Shown here piece by piece: positions 1 to 11,515 of a stretch of 64,000 nt of DNA. The DNA is from Notamacropus eugenii. Lineage: Eukaryota; Chordata; Mammalia; Diprotodontia; Macropodidae. Below the pieces are notes generated by a model, which was not told where the DNA came from, did no database searches, and worked only from the letters and a program-made list of their open reading frames with translations. The DNA lies in the NCBI RefSeq assembly GCF_028372415.1, contig NC_092875.1, positions 340,497,123 through 340,561,122 on the forward strand, in the 5' to 3' direction. The position numbers and the translations under genes are program-made. The first letter of the stretch is position 1. Every line of letters starts with the position of its first letter.

Positions 1-930
1 TCATCTAAGTCAAGCTTCTCATTTTACACATGAACATATGGAGTTCCATAAAGGGGAAATGACAAGTTAAAGGACAATTAGTGGAAGATCCAGAACTAGA
101 ACCCAAATCATCTGACTCCCAGACCTGTGTTTTCCCATGACTGCAAAGCTGTCTCATGCAATAAACTGCTCATGGAATGAGTCAAACTGAAAAGCTACAG
201 CCTAGGTTATGGTGACATGAGGGATGGAGGCTAGCACTTAAGAGACTTCATTTTAATTGGACTAATTTGCCTTGTGGCTGATTTTTGTACTTTGTTTTTT
301 AAGTGGTAGCTCAAAGGCACTCCAGGCTCTGTGCCTGTCCCTTGGATATCTCTTTAACTATATAATTAAGCTGCAGCTGGTTCCATTCCTTCCTAGGCAG
401 AATTGCATGTTGAGGCCTAGATCAAACTGCTATTTCTGATGGTGATCTATGGAGTCCCTCCACTGAAGTGGACCTATGGGCCTGGTGGTGACACCAGATT
501 TGCTACCACAGGATCCTTGAAAATGACTTCCATTTCTGCTTTGGTTACAGCACAATAATATTCCTCTCCTCCCTCCCTTGAGATGTAGGAGTATCATTTC
601 AACAGGAATACTGTGAACTGAGCTCTTATCAGTGGTGGAACATGTTTCTTGGTTGGATTCTTCAGACATGTATACATTTATCAAATCCATTCCAGTATAT
701 TATTTTACAATGGCAGGTTTTATTCCAATTATCCAATCTGTTTAAATTTTAGCCTGTACCTACATGACACTGTTGCTACATAGCTATATATAGCTGTTGC
801 TTACCAAGCATTTCCAAAGCATATGGGAGGGAGAGCTCACAGTGGAGTATCAACAGGATCTGAAACATTAGCTTTAGATAGCTGTTAAACCATTTCTTTA
901 TAGTAAGACTTTCTAGTATATTATAGTATC
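1..930. other. Intergenic, mostly unassigned
   Basis: Bases 15-130 look like a decayed minus-strand MIR (a run resembling gaggaaat...gttaa..gacaa, then aacccaaatc). The rest holds no gene or repeat that I can name. The small open frames here have no splice or family support. Confidence 0.5.
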
Positions 931-933
931 TAG

Positions 934-1170
934 GACAGCTAGGTGGTATCATGGTACACAGAGTAAAGGACCTGGAGGTCAAATCTGGCCTCAGACACTT
1001 ACTAGCTATGTGACCCTGGGCAAGTCACTTAAACCTGTTTGCCTCAGTTTCCTCATCTGTAAAATAAACTGGAGAAAGGTATAGCAAACCACCCCAGTAT
1101 CTCTGCCAAGAAAACCTTGAATGGGGTCACAAAGAGTTAGACACAACTGAAAAAAGACTAAACAACAAAA
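934..1170 (+). repeat. tRNA/RTE composite SINE
   Basis: The tRNA-like head is gacagctaggtgg, followed by the CORE segment (gtgaccctgggcaagtcac, cctcagtttcctcatctgta) and a tail reading ccagtatctctgccaagaaa and gttagacacaactga. The tail resembles the RTE/BovB 3' end, which would explain mobilisation by that LINE. It is a near full-length copy. Confidence 0.85.
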
Positions 1171-1189
1171 TATAGTGCTACTATGTCCT

Positions 1190-1404
1190 GCTTGCAGGGC
1201 TAAGGCACCTTATAGATATCTCCTTTGCTCCTCATAACAACCCTGGGAGACAGATACTATTATTAGCACCATTTTACAGTTGAGGAAATTGAGATTAAGT
1301 GACTTGCCCAAGGTCCCAGGGCTAGTAAACATCTGAGGCTGGATTTGAACTTGGGTCTAATTGACTCCTGGCTCACTCTCGACTGTACCACCCAGCTGCC
1401 TGCC
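1190..1404 (-). repeat. CORE-SINE (MIR/MAR1 type), reversed
   Basis: Read on the plus strand it runs from the 3' part (ctcataacaaccctgggag) through ttttacagttgaggaaattg and gtgacttgcccaaggtc to the reversed head acccagctgcc. It stops just before the HAL1-like insertion. Confidence 0.75.
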
Positions 1405-1418
1405 ATGTTTCTTCTTTT

Positions 1419-1430
1419 AAGAAAAGCAAC
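1419..1430 (+). repeat. Target-site duplication, left copy
   Basis: The sequence aagaaaagcaac is identical to bases 4363-4374. Together the two copies define the ends of the HAL1-like element. Confidence 0.85.
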
Positions 1431-2232
1431 CTAGGGGGCAGAGCCAAGATGGTGGAGTAGAAAGACACACATACTGAGGCTGCTCCCACACAGCCCATAA
1501 AACACCTGTAGAGAGGGACTCTCAGCAAATTTTGGAGTAGCAGAAGTGAAGAACAACAGAGTAGAGGAGATTTCCAGCCCAGGGTGACCTGAAAGACCCA
1601 TAGGAAACGTCAGCTGCACTGGATGCAGAGCAGAGCTTGGAGCGTGGAGTGTGGAGCCCAGCCCAGCCTTGGCCACGCATGCACAGCTTGTGAACAGCCT
1701 TTCAGGGCGGAATTTCCAGTCACAGAATCCCCAGTCCCAGCAGCAGAGGGTCCACAGATCCCTCAACCCACAGATGCCAAAGGTCAGTGATGGGGTTTGT
1801 TCAGCTGGCCAGGAAGGGAGAAGGGCCTTCACTTCAGGCAGGTGGCAGGAGCTCTCAGGGCAACCCCTACAGCAGCCAGAGACCATAGCTGGATCGTAAA
1901 AACCCCTGGGGGCACTGAAGAGCTGAGTCTTACCTCAGCCCTGTGTAGATGCCCTGAGGCAGCTGGTCTTTGTCTTGCACTGAATGGAGGCCCTGCCCCC
2001 GCAGCTTGACTGAATCCCACCCCCACCCCCCCAGTGCTAGCTTGGCAGAACTGGAGGTCAGGTGCCTGTGGAGAGGAAACGCTGCTAAAATTCTGAGCAC
2101 AAAAATCCTTTCCTGCACCCAGACCAGCACACACTTGATTGTGCCACCTTGGAGGAACTGATATCTTACAGGTCCCCAGAATATACCCTACTCTTGACAA
2201 AGAACCCAAAAGTCAAGTAACTGTTTGGGAAA

Positions 2233-3371
2233 ATGCCCCAAAAAGGGAAAAAAAATAAGACTATAGAAGGTTACTTTCTTGGTGAACAGATATCTCCTCC
2301 CATCCTTTCAGATGAGGAAGAACAATGCTTACCATCAGGGAAGGACATAAAAGTCAGGGCTTCTGTATCCCAAACATCCAAAATAAATATACCATGGGCT
2401 CAGGCCATGGAAGAGCTCAAAAAGGATTTTGAAAATCAAGTTAGAGAGGTGGAGGAAAAATTGGGAAGAGAAATGAGAGAGAGGCAAGAAAAGCATGAAA
2501 AGCAGGTCAACACCTTGCTAAAGGAGACCCAAAAAATGCTGAAGAAAATAACACCTTGAAAAATAGGCTAACTCAATTGGCAAAAGAGGTTCAAAAAGCC
2601 AATGAGGAGAAGAATGCTTTCAAAAGCAGAATTAGCCAAATGGAAAAGGAGGTTCAAAAGCTCACTAGAGAAAATAGTTCTTTCAAAATTAGGATGGAAC
2701 AGATGGAGGCTAATGACTTTATGAGAAACCAAGAAATCACAAAACAAAACCAAAAGAATGGAAAAATGGAAGATAATGTGAAATATCTCATTGGAAAAAC
2801 AACTGACCTGGAAAATAGGTCCAGGAGAGACAATTTAAAAATTATGGGACTACCTGAAAGCCATGATCAAAAAAAGAGCCTAGACATCATCTTTCATGAA
2901 ATTATCAAAGAAAACTGCCCTGATATTCTAGAACCAGAGGGCAAAATAAATATTGAAAGAATCCACCGATCACCTCCTGAAAGAGATCCAAAAAGAGAAA
3001 CTCCTAGGAATATTGTGGCCAAATTCCAGAGTTCCCAGGTCAAGGAGAAAATATTGCAAGCATCTAGAAAGAAACAATTCAAGTATTGTGGAAATACAAT
3101 CAGGATAACACAAGATCTAGCAGCTTCTACATTAAGGGATCAAAGGGCATGGAATATGATATTCCAGAAGTCAAAGGAACTAGAACTAAAACCAAGAATC
3201 ACCTACACAGCAAAACTGAGTATAATACTTCAGGGGAAAAAATGGCAATTCAATGAAATCGAGGACTTTCAAGCATTCTTGATGAAAAGACCAGAGCTGA
3301 AAAAAAATTTGACCTTCAAACACAATAATCAAGAGAAGCATGAAAAGGTAAACAGCAAAGAGAAATCATAA
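2233..3371 (+). pseudogene. L1-type ORF1 (RNA-binding protein), one frameshift
   Basis: Encodes an L1 ORF1p of the Transposase_22 family, the trimeric RNA-binding chaperone of L1 particles. The start is the ATG at 2233 (MPQKGKKNKTIEGYF). The first 108 codons include a coiled coil (EELKKDFENQVREVEEKLG). The frame then shifts near 2540-2556, and the second frame continues to 3371 with more coiled coil, the RRM part (RRDNLKIMGLPES) and the C-terminal domain (RNIVAKFQSSQVKEKILQAS, ITQDLAASTLRDQRAWN). Apart from that single shift the frame is open, so the copy is moderately young. No reverse transcriptase follows. Confidence 0.88.
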
Positions 3372-3468
3372 GGGACTTACTAAAGTTGAACTATTTACAT
3401 TCCTACATGGAAAGACAATATTTGTAACTCCTGAAACTTTTTTCAGTATCTGGGTAGTTGGTGGGATT

Positions 3469-3485
3469 ACACACACACACGCACA

Positions 3486-3519
<34 letters not shown>
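3469..3519 (+). repeat. (CA)n microsatellite
   Basis: About 50 bp of CA units with two single-base interruptions, inside the 3' region of the HAL1-like element. Confidence 0.95.
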
Positions 3520-4362
3520 GAGCATAGGGTGAATTGAATAGGATGGGATCATATCTCAAAAAAATGAAATTAAGCGGTGAGAGAGAAATATATTAGGAGG
3601 AGAAAGGGAGAAATGGAATGGGGCGGGTTATCTCTCATAAAAGAGGCAAATAAAAGACTTTTTAGTGGAGGAAAAAGAGGGGAGGTGAGAGAAAAAACAT
3701 GAAGCTTACTCTTATCACATGTGACTAAAGGAAGGAATAAAATGCACACTCATTTTGGTATGAAAACCTATCTTACAATACAGGAAAGTGGGGGAGAAGG
3801 GGATCAGCAGGGTGGGGGGGATAAGAGAAGGGAGGGCAATGGGAGGAGGGAGCAATTTGAAGTCAACACTCTTGGGGAGGGACAGGATCAAAAGAGAGAA
3901 TAGAAGCAATGGGGGGCAGGATAGGATGGAGGGAATTATTTTATTAGTCATTATTAAATTATTAGTCATACACAACACGACTATTATGGAAGTCATTTGC
4001 AAAACTACACAGATATGGCCTATATTGAATTGCCTGCCTTCTGGGTGGGGAGGGAGGGATGGGGAGAAGTTGGAACTCAAATTTTAGGAATAACTGTTGA
4101 GTATTGTTCTTGCAACTAGGAAATAGAAAGACAGATAATGGGGTATAGAAAGTTATCTTGCCCTACAGGACAAAAGAGAAGATGGGGATAAGGGAAGGGG
4201 GGGATGTTAGAAAAGAGGGCAGATTGGTGATAGGGGCAATTAGAATGCTCGGTGTTTTGGGGTGGGGGGAGGGGAGAAATGGGGAGAAAATTTGCAACCC
4301 AAAATTTTGTGAAAATGAATGGTGAAAAGTTAAATAAATAAATAAATTAAAAAAAAAAAAGA

Positions 4363-4374
4363 AAGAAAAGCAAC
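4363..4374 (+). repeat. Target-site duplication, right copy
   Basis: Matches 1419-1430 exactly and directly follows the A-rich tail. Confidence 0.85.
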
Positions 4375-7300
4375 TTATGATGTTTCTGGTACTCATGAAA
4401 GCAGTGCCAGTTACTTGGCTCTGATTCCTTTGTCCACCTGATTGATCCTACCCTGGCCAGAAGCCTTACTCAAGCATCCCCTTATCAGGAGGATCACTAT
4501 ATCTTCATGAAGATAGGGAACATTCTTGTTGGTTCCCTTGGACTGTGTAGATGCTGAAAAGATGCAGGACAAAGCAGATAGAATACTAGATTTGAGTTTA
4601 ACCCTACCTCTGATACTAACTGTATGACCACTTTTATGGAACAGCCTCCTTGGGCCTCAGTTTCCTTATCTGAAAAACAGAGATAATACTTTTAGCACAC
4701 ACCTCACAGAGTCATTGTAAGCTAACTCAAAGGAGATAATTTCATTCCACGTCCTTTGCAAACTATATGTAAATGTTATCATTGGGGTTAGGGAACACAC
4801 CTAAAACTTATCTTTGTAGATGTGTCCAGTTGATAAGGGCCTCACTGCAGGCTCTGATGCTGAGTAAGTGTATGATTATAACTTTCTCTACAGACTCACA
4901 GAAGCTGCTCCAGGTTTCAGTGGGGATTTCAGGCCCTGCTCCATATTTGAATCAGCTGAAACAAATGACTGATCACCATGTGATCCCAGTTAGAGGCTGT
5001 AATCCAGGCTCTTGATATTAGTGTTAATCAAGAACTTCTGGAAGAATATTGATTACTCCCTCTATGCTTGTGTGGGAGGGTGGGCAGAGCCTGGGTAGAT
5101 CCCCAGAGGGGCTTTTTGACTTAGAAATGTAAATCTAATCACATTGTTGAGGATCCTTTCTGCTGATTGATTTACTTCATTAAAGATTCCTTTACTGGGA
5201 AGGATTAAGGAAGGAGGGTGGCTTTGTAAAAGGTTCTCCCCAATCTGAGAAAATTGATTTTTAAGATATTCATCTTTTCACCATTTAAATGAGCCCTTGA
5301 AATATTCCCAGGTACAACTCCTCCATTATCCTCAATGGCAAAATATGTATGTTACTTCTGACAAGTGCCTGGCCTTTCAGGGCTTTGTCTACATATGTAC
5401 TGGGGGTCATCAATGAAGGGCCCACAATGCCTTTTGTTAAGGGATAACCTAAAGGTTTATTCAAAAACAATATTTAAAGAGTGGGATGTACCAGGAGGAC
5501 CCAATGAAAGACAAAAAGGCTACCTTATGCAACCAAATGCAGCCCTAAAGGGGTCACCACAACAAAGTGTGTGTAACAGGACACTAAGGGACCTAAAAAA
5601 AATCTATCCAATGAGACCAGATCCTTTAAAGCATCTGAAATCAAGGGGATCCAGAGAACTTGGAAAAGCAGAAATTGCGTGGGTTTGGAGTCAGGGGATC
5701 TGGGTTCATGTGCCAGTTCCATCACTCCTCAGTTTCCTCGTCAGTAAAACAAGGGAATTGCATTAGACAGCCTCTGGGCTGTAATTATGTAATCACACAA
5801 CTCCATTGGCTGGTACCTGTTGAAAGAGAGGTTTAAACCAACTAGCTAAATTGAGCTGGGAACATGAAAACAATTATTTAAAACTTGGAAAATGATGTCC
5901 CCTTGTCGTTATTTTCGTTTAGTGATGCCAAGCAAGTGGCTTCCCCCCCTCAACTGGGTGATTAAAACAAAACAATCAATTCTCTGTTTTATTCTTAGAC
6001 TGATATCCTTATTGCATTTGATAGTGATGTCCATCCAGGTCTCTGTTGTACTGTAGAAAGAGCCAGAGAGTGATCTGTTGGGAAAAACCTTAGATTTCAA
6101 TTCTAGCATTTATTAGTTTGTGGGTATCTCATGACCTAGATAGAGCGTTGGGTCTGGAGTCAGGAAGACTCACTTTCCTGAGTTCAAATCTGGCCTCAGA
6201 CACTAGCTGTTTAATGCTTAACCCTGTTTACCTCAGTTTCCTCATTTGTAAAATGATCTGGAAAAGGAAATGGCAAACCGCTCCAGTATCTTCGCCAAGA
6301 AAGCCCCAAATGGGTCACAAAGAATTGGACATAATTGAAATGATTGAACAAGAACCAATCTGATGATAACTGTGCATCTCAATACCCTGCATGGATTTAT
6401 AAGATCCTGAGAGTTGGAATAGATTATAATGATCCAGTCCAATTTACTATTTTAAAGAGAAGGAAAACAAGTATAGTTGGTGGCACAGACATGAGTGGGC
6501 ATTAGGGTTTAGCATATTTAGGGGTAAGGCACAGCTACTAATAACCCAGGTTTCCTGGGCATTTCTTCACCATTGCTTTACGCTTCATACCATATGAAGA
6601 GGAGGAGAAAAAACTGGATCAATTAATAATGAAGCAAAAACTTCTTAAACCGCCCCCCCCCCAAAGGTTATAAACAAATAAAACCCAGATCTTGTCTTGC
6701 TTAGCAGAGAGTTGCCTTCTAACTTCCTATTTTATTGCCTGTTTAAAACAGTTCTTTGTATTTTAATCATATACCAAGAAGAGGTGAGAAAAAGTTATCT
6801 TGGGTGCTCTGTAGTTGAATGTGGGGAATAGAAGGAATTTTTCACATGTGGAAAATTCAAGGTGCAATTCATTTTCTATACTTAATCCTTTTCAAAGCAC
6901 TATTAGAGAGTTTCTTAGGGGCTAACCCAGCTGTGCCCACCAAAGCAATACCCAAAGAGAAAGATCCAGAATCAATGATGATCCTCATCAGAGAGGAGAA
7001 AAGGCAAAAGGGAAAGGATATTCTCATTCTAAATCCATTCATCTTGAAGACAAAGATGAGACTTGTGATTTCATCGGTATAAAGAAAGCCCAGGTGAGGA
7101 AAGTCCCTCTACCAATGCAGGTTGGCACCCTCTGTATAACTTAGGGTCTTAATTATCTAGGGCACTGAGAGGCAGAGTCAGCATACCCAAGGTAACATGC
7201 CTGTGGGTCTCAGAGGCAGGACCTACCTCACCATGTTGTTTTAAGGATGATTGTGATAATAGACAGTGAAGTGCTTTGTAAGTCAGAGAGCACTACTAGA

Positions 7301-10021
7301 GAGCAAGTGTGAGTCAATATTACAGGTGGGAGAGGAGGAGGAGGTTCAGGGCATTCAGTCTCCTTAACTATGATTGTTATACACACTTTAACTCAAAGAC
7401 TTCTTACTTTGGGGAGCTTTGTTTTCCTATAGGATTCTCTACCAATGAACCTTTTTAGACCCAAGGTAAGGTTAAAAAAAATGGGCTCACGTTTGCACTG
7501 AGAATAATTAACTGTAGGTTAGGATGAGTCTTTGGTATTTTTTATAAATTCTATGTTTTTACTATCACATACTATATCTCTTTTTAAACCCCTTCCTTTC
7601 TCCTCTGAGCCAATATTTTTGTACATGGAAAGACGATACTTAAAGGGTTAAATTGTCCTTTCCCTCACCCACCAAAAAGGCTAAGTTGTGAGCTTGTGTG
7701 ACTAACCAATAGGATTGCTATTTCCCATGGAGTTCCTGTATCCAATGACACTTGAGTAGGGCCAGGTGAGTAGGAGACACTGGGAACACATCCTTGTTTT
7801 CAAAATTATACTGGGAAAGCACAGGAAGGAAAGCCTTTCATAAACTTTAAAGCACTATGTTCATCTGAATTATATGTTAGGATTTAGATTTGTGCAGATT
7901 CCACAATCATGGCTTTTTGACATTTTTTTCTACTATTGCAGACAAAAATCAAACACAAATGGTCTATTGTCTTATTCCCAAACCCCTCAGGAAGTGCCAA
8001 TTGCCAGTCTCTGTCAGGCACACAACCTTATCATAGGGCCTAGAGGTGGAAAGACAGCGTAGGCCCCTGCAAAGAATCCTGAATGTAGTTGGAAGGGTCT
8101 GGCTTGGAATCCTCCTTCCATTACTCACTGGTTGTATGGTCTTGGGTGTTACATCATTTCTCTAGGTTTCATTTTTCTTCTTTGAAAAAAGTTGGGTTAG
8201 ACTAGGCAGTCTTGGATGTTCTAAAATTTAAAACAGGAAAGGACCTTAGAGAGCCTAAATAATTTGGCCAAGAACACACAGGTGGGAAATATCCCAGCTG
8301 GGATCTGAACTGATATCCTTTCACTAAATCCCAGGCGCTTTCTACCATACCATACTGCCATCTAACTGCACAATGCCTCTTCCCTAGTTTTCATGTAGAA
8401 ATTAATTTCTCTGGTTTCTTTATGTTTTTCTTTTATTCTTAAAAAAAATCCTTTAAATAAATTATTAACTCTGAAGAGGAATATTGAAGTATTCAGACAT
8501 TGCCTTCTGAATGTAAGCTGTGCTGCCATGAGAAAGATTCTGTTTTCAGTCATAAACGTGGTACTTGGAGCCTCAAAAGCTAACCAAGCAACCAAACCCC
8601 TGATTCACCTTCTTTTCACGACCACAGAGCTCTTCTCTCTCTACCAAGCAGGCCCATCATGCTGCTTATGGCTAGGGGTTATAGCAAATTACCAAACCAT
8701 AAGCAAAGCAACACACAACACATTTGCTTTAGAACCTTGATGTTAATAAATAATACTACCCTGGTTTTTTTTCCTTCTTAAATAAGGACCATAATTAAAT
8801 AAAACTTGTTTTTTTATAGTACTCAGGCCTATTCCATGACATTTACAGTATTTAGGTCATCCTGGGGCATACATTTCATAAACTATTTGACAAATGGTTG
8901 CTTTAAAAAAATTCCACCTGTCTCCCAACAAAGTGGAATGCAGACACAGGAAAGATACATTCACTGATGCCTATGAGCAAAACATTAGCTTTAGTGTTCA
9001 GGGGAAGGATTATTCCTTCTAAATGCATTCTCAATATCCTTAAGGCCAGGCCTATAACCAGGTCAAATCTATTTGGAAAATGAAACAATGATGGATCTGT
9101 AATTTAATGATCATTAAGACATCCCAAATACTCAATGTTAGACATGACTGATCTATTGGCTCCACCACTAGTCCCAAATAATAGAAAAGGGTTCAGACCT
9201 TAAGAAATCCCCAAGAGGGTGATTCCCCTCCCCCGACTCCAGTCCCCTGCCATTTCTACCACCACCCTGCCTTGGTCTGGTTCCTGATAGGCTAGTGGTT
9301 AAAACTGACTAAAAACTAGGACAAATTCTTTGTCAAAAGGACCTTTGCACAGCTTCCACATGGTTAGCTCTCTCAACTGAGTTAAGTGACATTACTCTGA
9401 AGGCTTTTTTTTTTTTTGGTTGCACACTCATTGAGTGCCCCCAAATGACCACAGCATTTGATCTGGTGGTCCTGTACACTGCTTAACATGTCTTTAAAAT
9501 TTTTTTCTTAGTATCTTTTTTTTTGAAAGACTGAAATTGGAAGGACGCTGAGTAAAGTTTCAGTTTCAGACAGCCAGAATTGTGGGAAGGAGGGGAAGAA
9601 GTCCTTTATGGGGGTATGTCAAAGCACTTTATTTCATACAAGTTCAACCTTTATGATAAAGCCATGGGCTGGAGGGAGCTCAGTGGAGTGGGACAGATCA
9701 CTGTAATCACTATGGTGTCCAGCAAGGTGGCACAGAAGATACTCTCAATGCTAATGTTCATCATGATAAGAACCTGAAAATTCTTCCTGCTTTATGAAAT
9801 CAGGAGTATTAACAACTCATCTCAGGGCTACTTTCTTCATTTGCTTATCTTTTTTCCCCTGCCATGGACCACCCCAAAGCAAACATAAAAGGCCTTTGAA
9901 GTCTCCCTGTTCATTGCAACGGTCTTTGTTTCTGACCAAGACTCCAAAGGAGGATTACAGACTAGACGAATATTAAGGACTTTATCCAGGTGAAGGAAAC
10001 CAATAATCTCACTGAACTCTA
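4375..10021. other. Intergenic region 3' of FHOD3
   Basis: Contains MIR pieces at 4557-4785 (+), 5665-5795 (+), 8070-8225 (+) and 8228-8366 (-), and the composite SINE at 6130-6356. The rest, including 4786-5660, 6360-8060 and 8370-10020, shows no exon with protein support and no repeat that I can name. In human, TPGS2 lies convergent to FHOD3 here; no TPGS2 coding sequence was recognised on the plus strand. A poly-C run sits at 6651-6661. Confidence 0.5.
6130..6356 (+). repeat. tRNA/RTE composite SINE
   Basis: Has agcgttgggtctggagtcag, cctcagtttcctcatttgta, the tail ccgctccagtatcttcgcca and the end aattggacataattgaa. The head is degraded. Confidence 0.82.
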
Positions 10022-10027
10022 TTTATT
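10022..10027 (-). promoter_or_regulatory. Candidate polyadenylation signal AATAAA
   Basis: A canonical hexamer on the FHOD3 strand, the first after the stop codon. Another copy at 9628-9633 is an alternative. Use is inferred from position only. Confidence 0.35.
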
Positions 10028-10581
10028 TAATATTTGAATGTGGCGTGCATTTCTGAATCTGCATGAACATTTACAACATCTAGAATTCCCGAAGCAGACA
10101 TCTGGGCTTTCTCTGGTGTGCAGCTTTTCACTTCTGATCCAGATATGTTGGTGTTGTATAGACCCTGTCTTACGTGAGTACACAACACATCATGGGAGTG
10201 ATAACAGAAGACATTTACATCTGAGAGGCCTGCTGCCTACACTGAAAAGATGTCACATGTCAGAGTTATTGAATCAAATCACAGAGAAAACCAACATGGT
10301 AAAGAGGTGAGGCAAAGGAGACGTGTGGTACCCATGCTCATCTATACTGAGAGAACAAGCTGTGTGAAGTTGCCTAGAAATACAGACACTCCTTTTCATA
10401 ACTGTCTGGTTGATTTTTGTGGGGCACGGTGATGCCCCCTTTTATCCCAGCTATACATTTTGTAACAATTAAACCACATGAGCCACTATGTTGTGCACCC
10501 ACAGACCCGGGGAGGTGCCACGTGGAAGAGTTTATCTTGATCTTAGGGAGGAGAGAGTTCTTGTTATCACCTCTGCCGACG
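10022..10581 (-). other. FHOD3: Probable FHOD3 3' UTR
   Basis: The sequence downstream of the stop is not a recognisable repeat. The first AATAAA on the minus strand is at 10022-10027, about 555 nt after the stop, and is followed by a T/G-containing stretch. A second AATAAA lies at 9628-9633. Which of these is used, or whether the UTR runs further, cannot be told from sequence alone. Confidence 0.5.
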
Positions 10582-10664
10582 TCACAGCTGCATTTCAGAA
10601 GTGCTGACGAGGCCTAGTGCTCTGGCTTCTTCTGGGGTTAGTCCACTCTTCAGAGTTCTTCTTA
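10582..10664 (-). CDS. FHOD3: FHOD3 terminal coding exon with stop codon
   Basis: This 83-nt coding part finishes a Leu codon and reads RRTLKSGLTPEEARALGLVS, then TSEMQL and TGA. It carries the rest of the basic DAD tail, including the Thr of RRT, the third ROCK-type acceptor. The acceptor, ggcactgtag, has a weak pyrimidine tract, but phase (1) and protein match are exact. The exon is 8.2 kb from the preceding one and too short to stand out as an open frame, so it is easily missed. As I remember the human C terminus (GTSELQL), the last residues differ slightly. Confidence 0.95.
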
Positions 10665-11260
10665 CTACAGTGCCATGGAAACCCCAGGCATGGGAAGACA
10701 ACAACAACAAAAAACCAGGTGATTAAAAATACAATCCCAGGTTAGTTGGTAGACCATATTGCTTTCTAAGCAGATTACAAAGACAGACTATAATGCCCAT
10801 GGGTTTGAATAATCTTTTAACCTTTTCAGAAAATCATCTTGCTCCTTCCCCCTGCCTGCCACCCCATACTTTGCTCCTACAGAAATGCCTTTGACCAGCA
10901 GGGTTAGAAATGGATATGGGTGTCTGTCTATATGGCCCATGGCAGAAACCATTACAGACACACTATTGTGTTTTGTAATTGACATTGAAATTCTGCCACT
11001 AGAAAGACAGTTACTCTTCTTAGCTGTTCACAGTTATAGATTCTCTCTTTTTTTTTTTAAATCCAGTGTAACAGGCAACAACCTCCAGACTCAGAGTAGG
11101 GCAGAGAGAGGATGGAAAACAAGGGAGTATTGACTTAACCTGTTTTCTTCTGTTGTCTTTCCTTCTATCCACTCCATGAAGAAGACATTCAGCCTAGAGT
11201 GATATCCCTGAAGATAGGACATCTCTCTTGTAAGATGTCCAACCCCAATTAAGGCAAGGG

Positions 11261-11515
11261 AATAAGCATTTATATAATACCTACTTTGTGCCAGGCACTG
11301 TGCTAAGTGCTTTTTAAAAAGTTTCATTTGATCCTCACAACAGCCCTATGAGGTAGGTGTTGTTATTCCCATTTTACAGTTGAGGAAACTGAGGCAAACA
11401 GAGGTTAAGTCACTTGCCCAGGGTAACACAGATAGGGAGTGTATGAGGTTATATTTGAATTCAGGTCTTCCTAACTCCGGGCCTAGCACTTCATCTACTG
11501 TGTCACCTAGTTGCC
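11261..11515 (-). repeat. CORE-SINE (MIR/MAR1 type), nearly full length
   Basis: On the plus strand it reads tgtgccaggcactgtgctaa, gatcctcacaacagccctat, ttttacagttgaggaaactg and gtcacttgcccagggtaaca, ending with the reversed head gtcacctagttgcc. Confidence 0.85.

Larger units (their letters stand above)
1431..4362 (+). mobile_element. Full-length HAL1-like (half-L1) retrotransposon
   Basis: An L1-type 5' end, gggggcagagccaagatggt, opens a 5' UTR of about 800 bp. One ORF1 follows (2233-3371), then a 1-kb purine-rich 3' region with a CA run, ending in an A-rich tail. There is no ORF2 sequence. A perfect 12-bp direct repeat, aagaaaagcaac, flanks it at 1419-1430 and 4363-4374, so this is one complete target-primed insertion and not a deletion remnant assembled by chance. 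Known HAL1 elements carry ORF1 only and must borrow L1 reverse transcriptase. A recent internal deletion of ORF2 from a full L1 is the alternative. Confidence 0.85.

Noticed and set aside
1431-2209. Overlapping open frames in the GC-richer 5' part of the HAL1-like element
   Set aside because: They lie in its 5' UTR, have no family resemblance and overlap one another on both strands.
3715-4396. Open frames in the purine-rich part of the HAL1-like element
   Set aside because: Compositional artefacts of the 3' region; no L1 ORF2 motif such as FADD or an endonuclease site is present.
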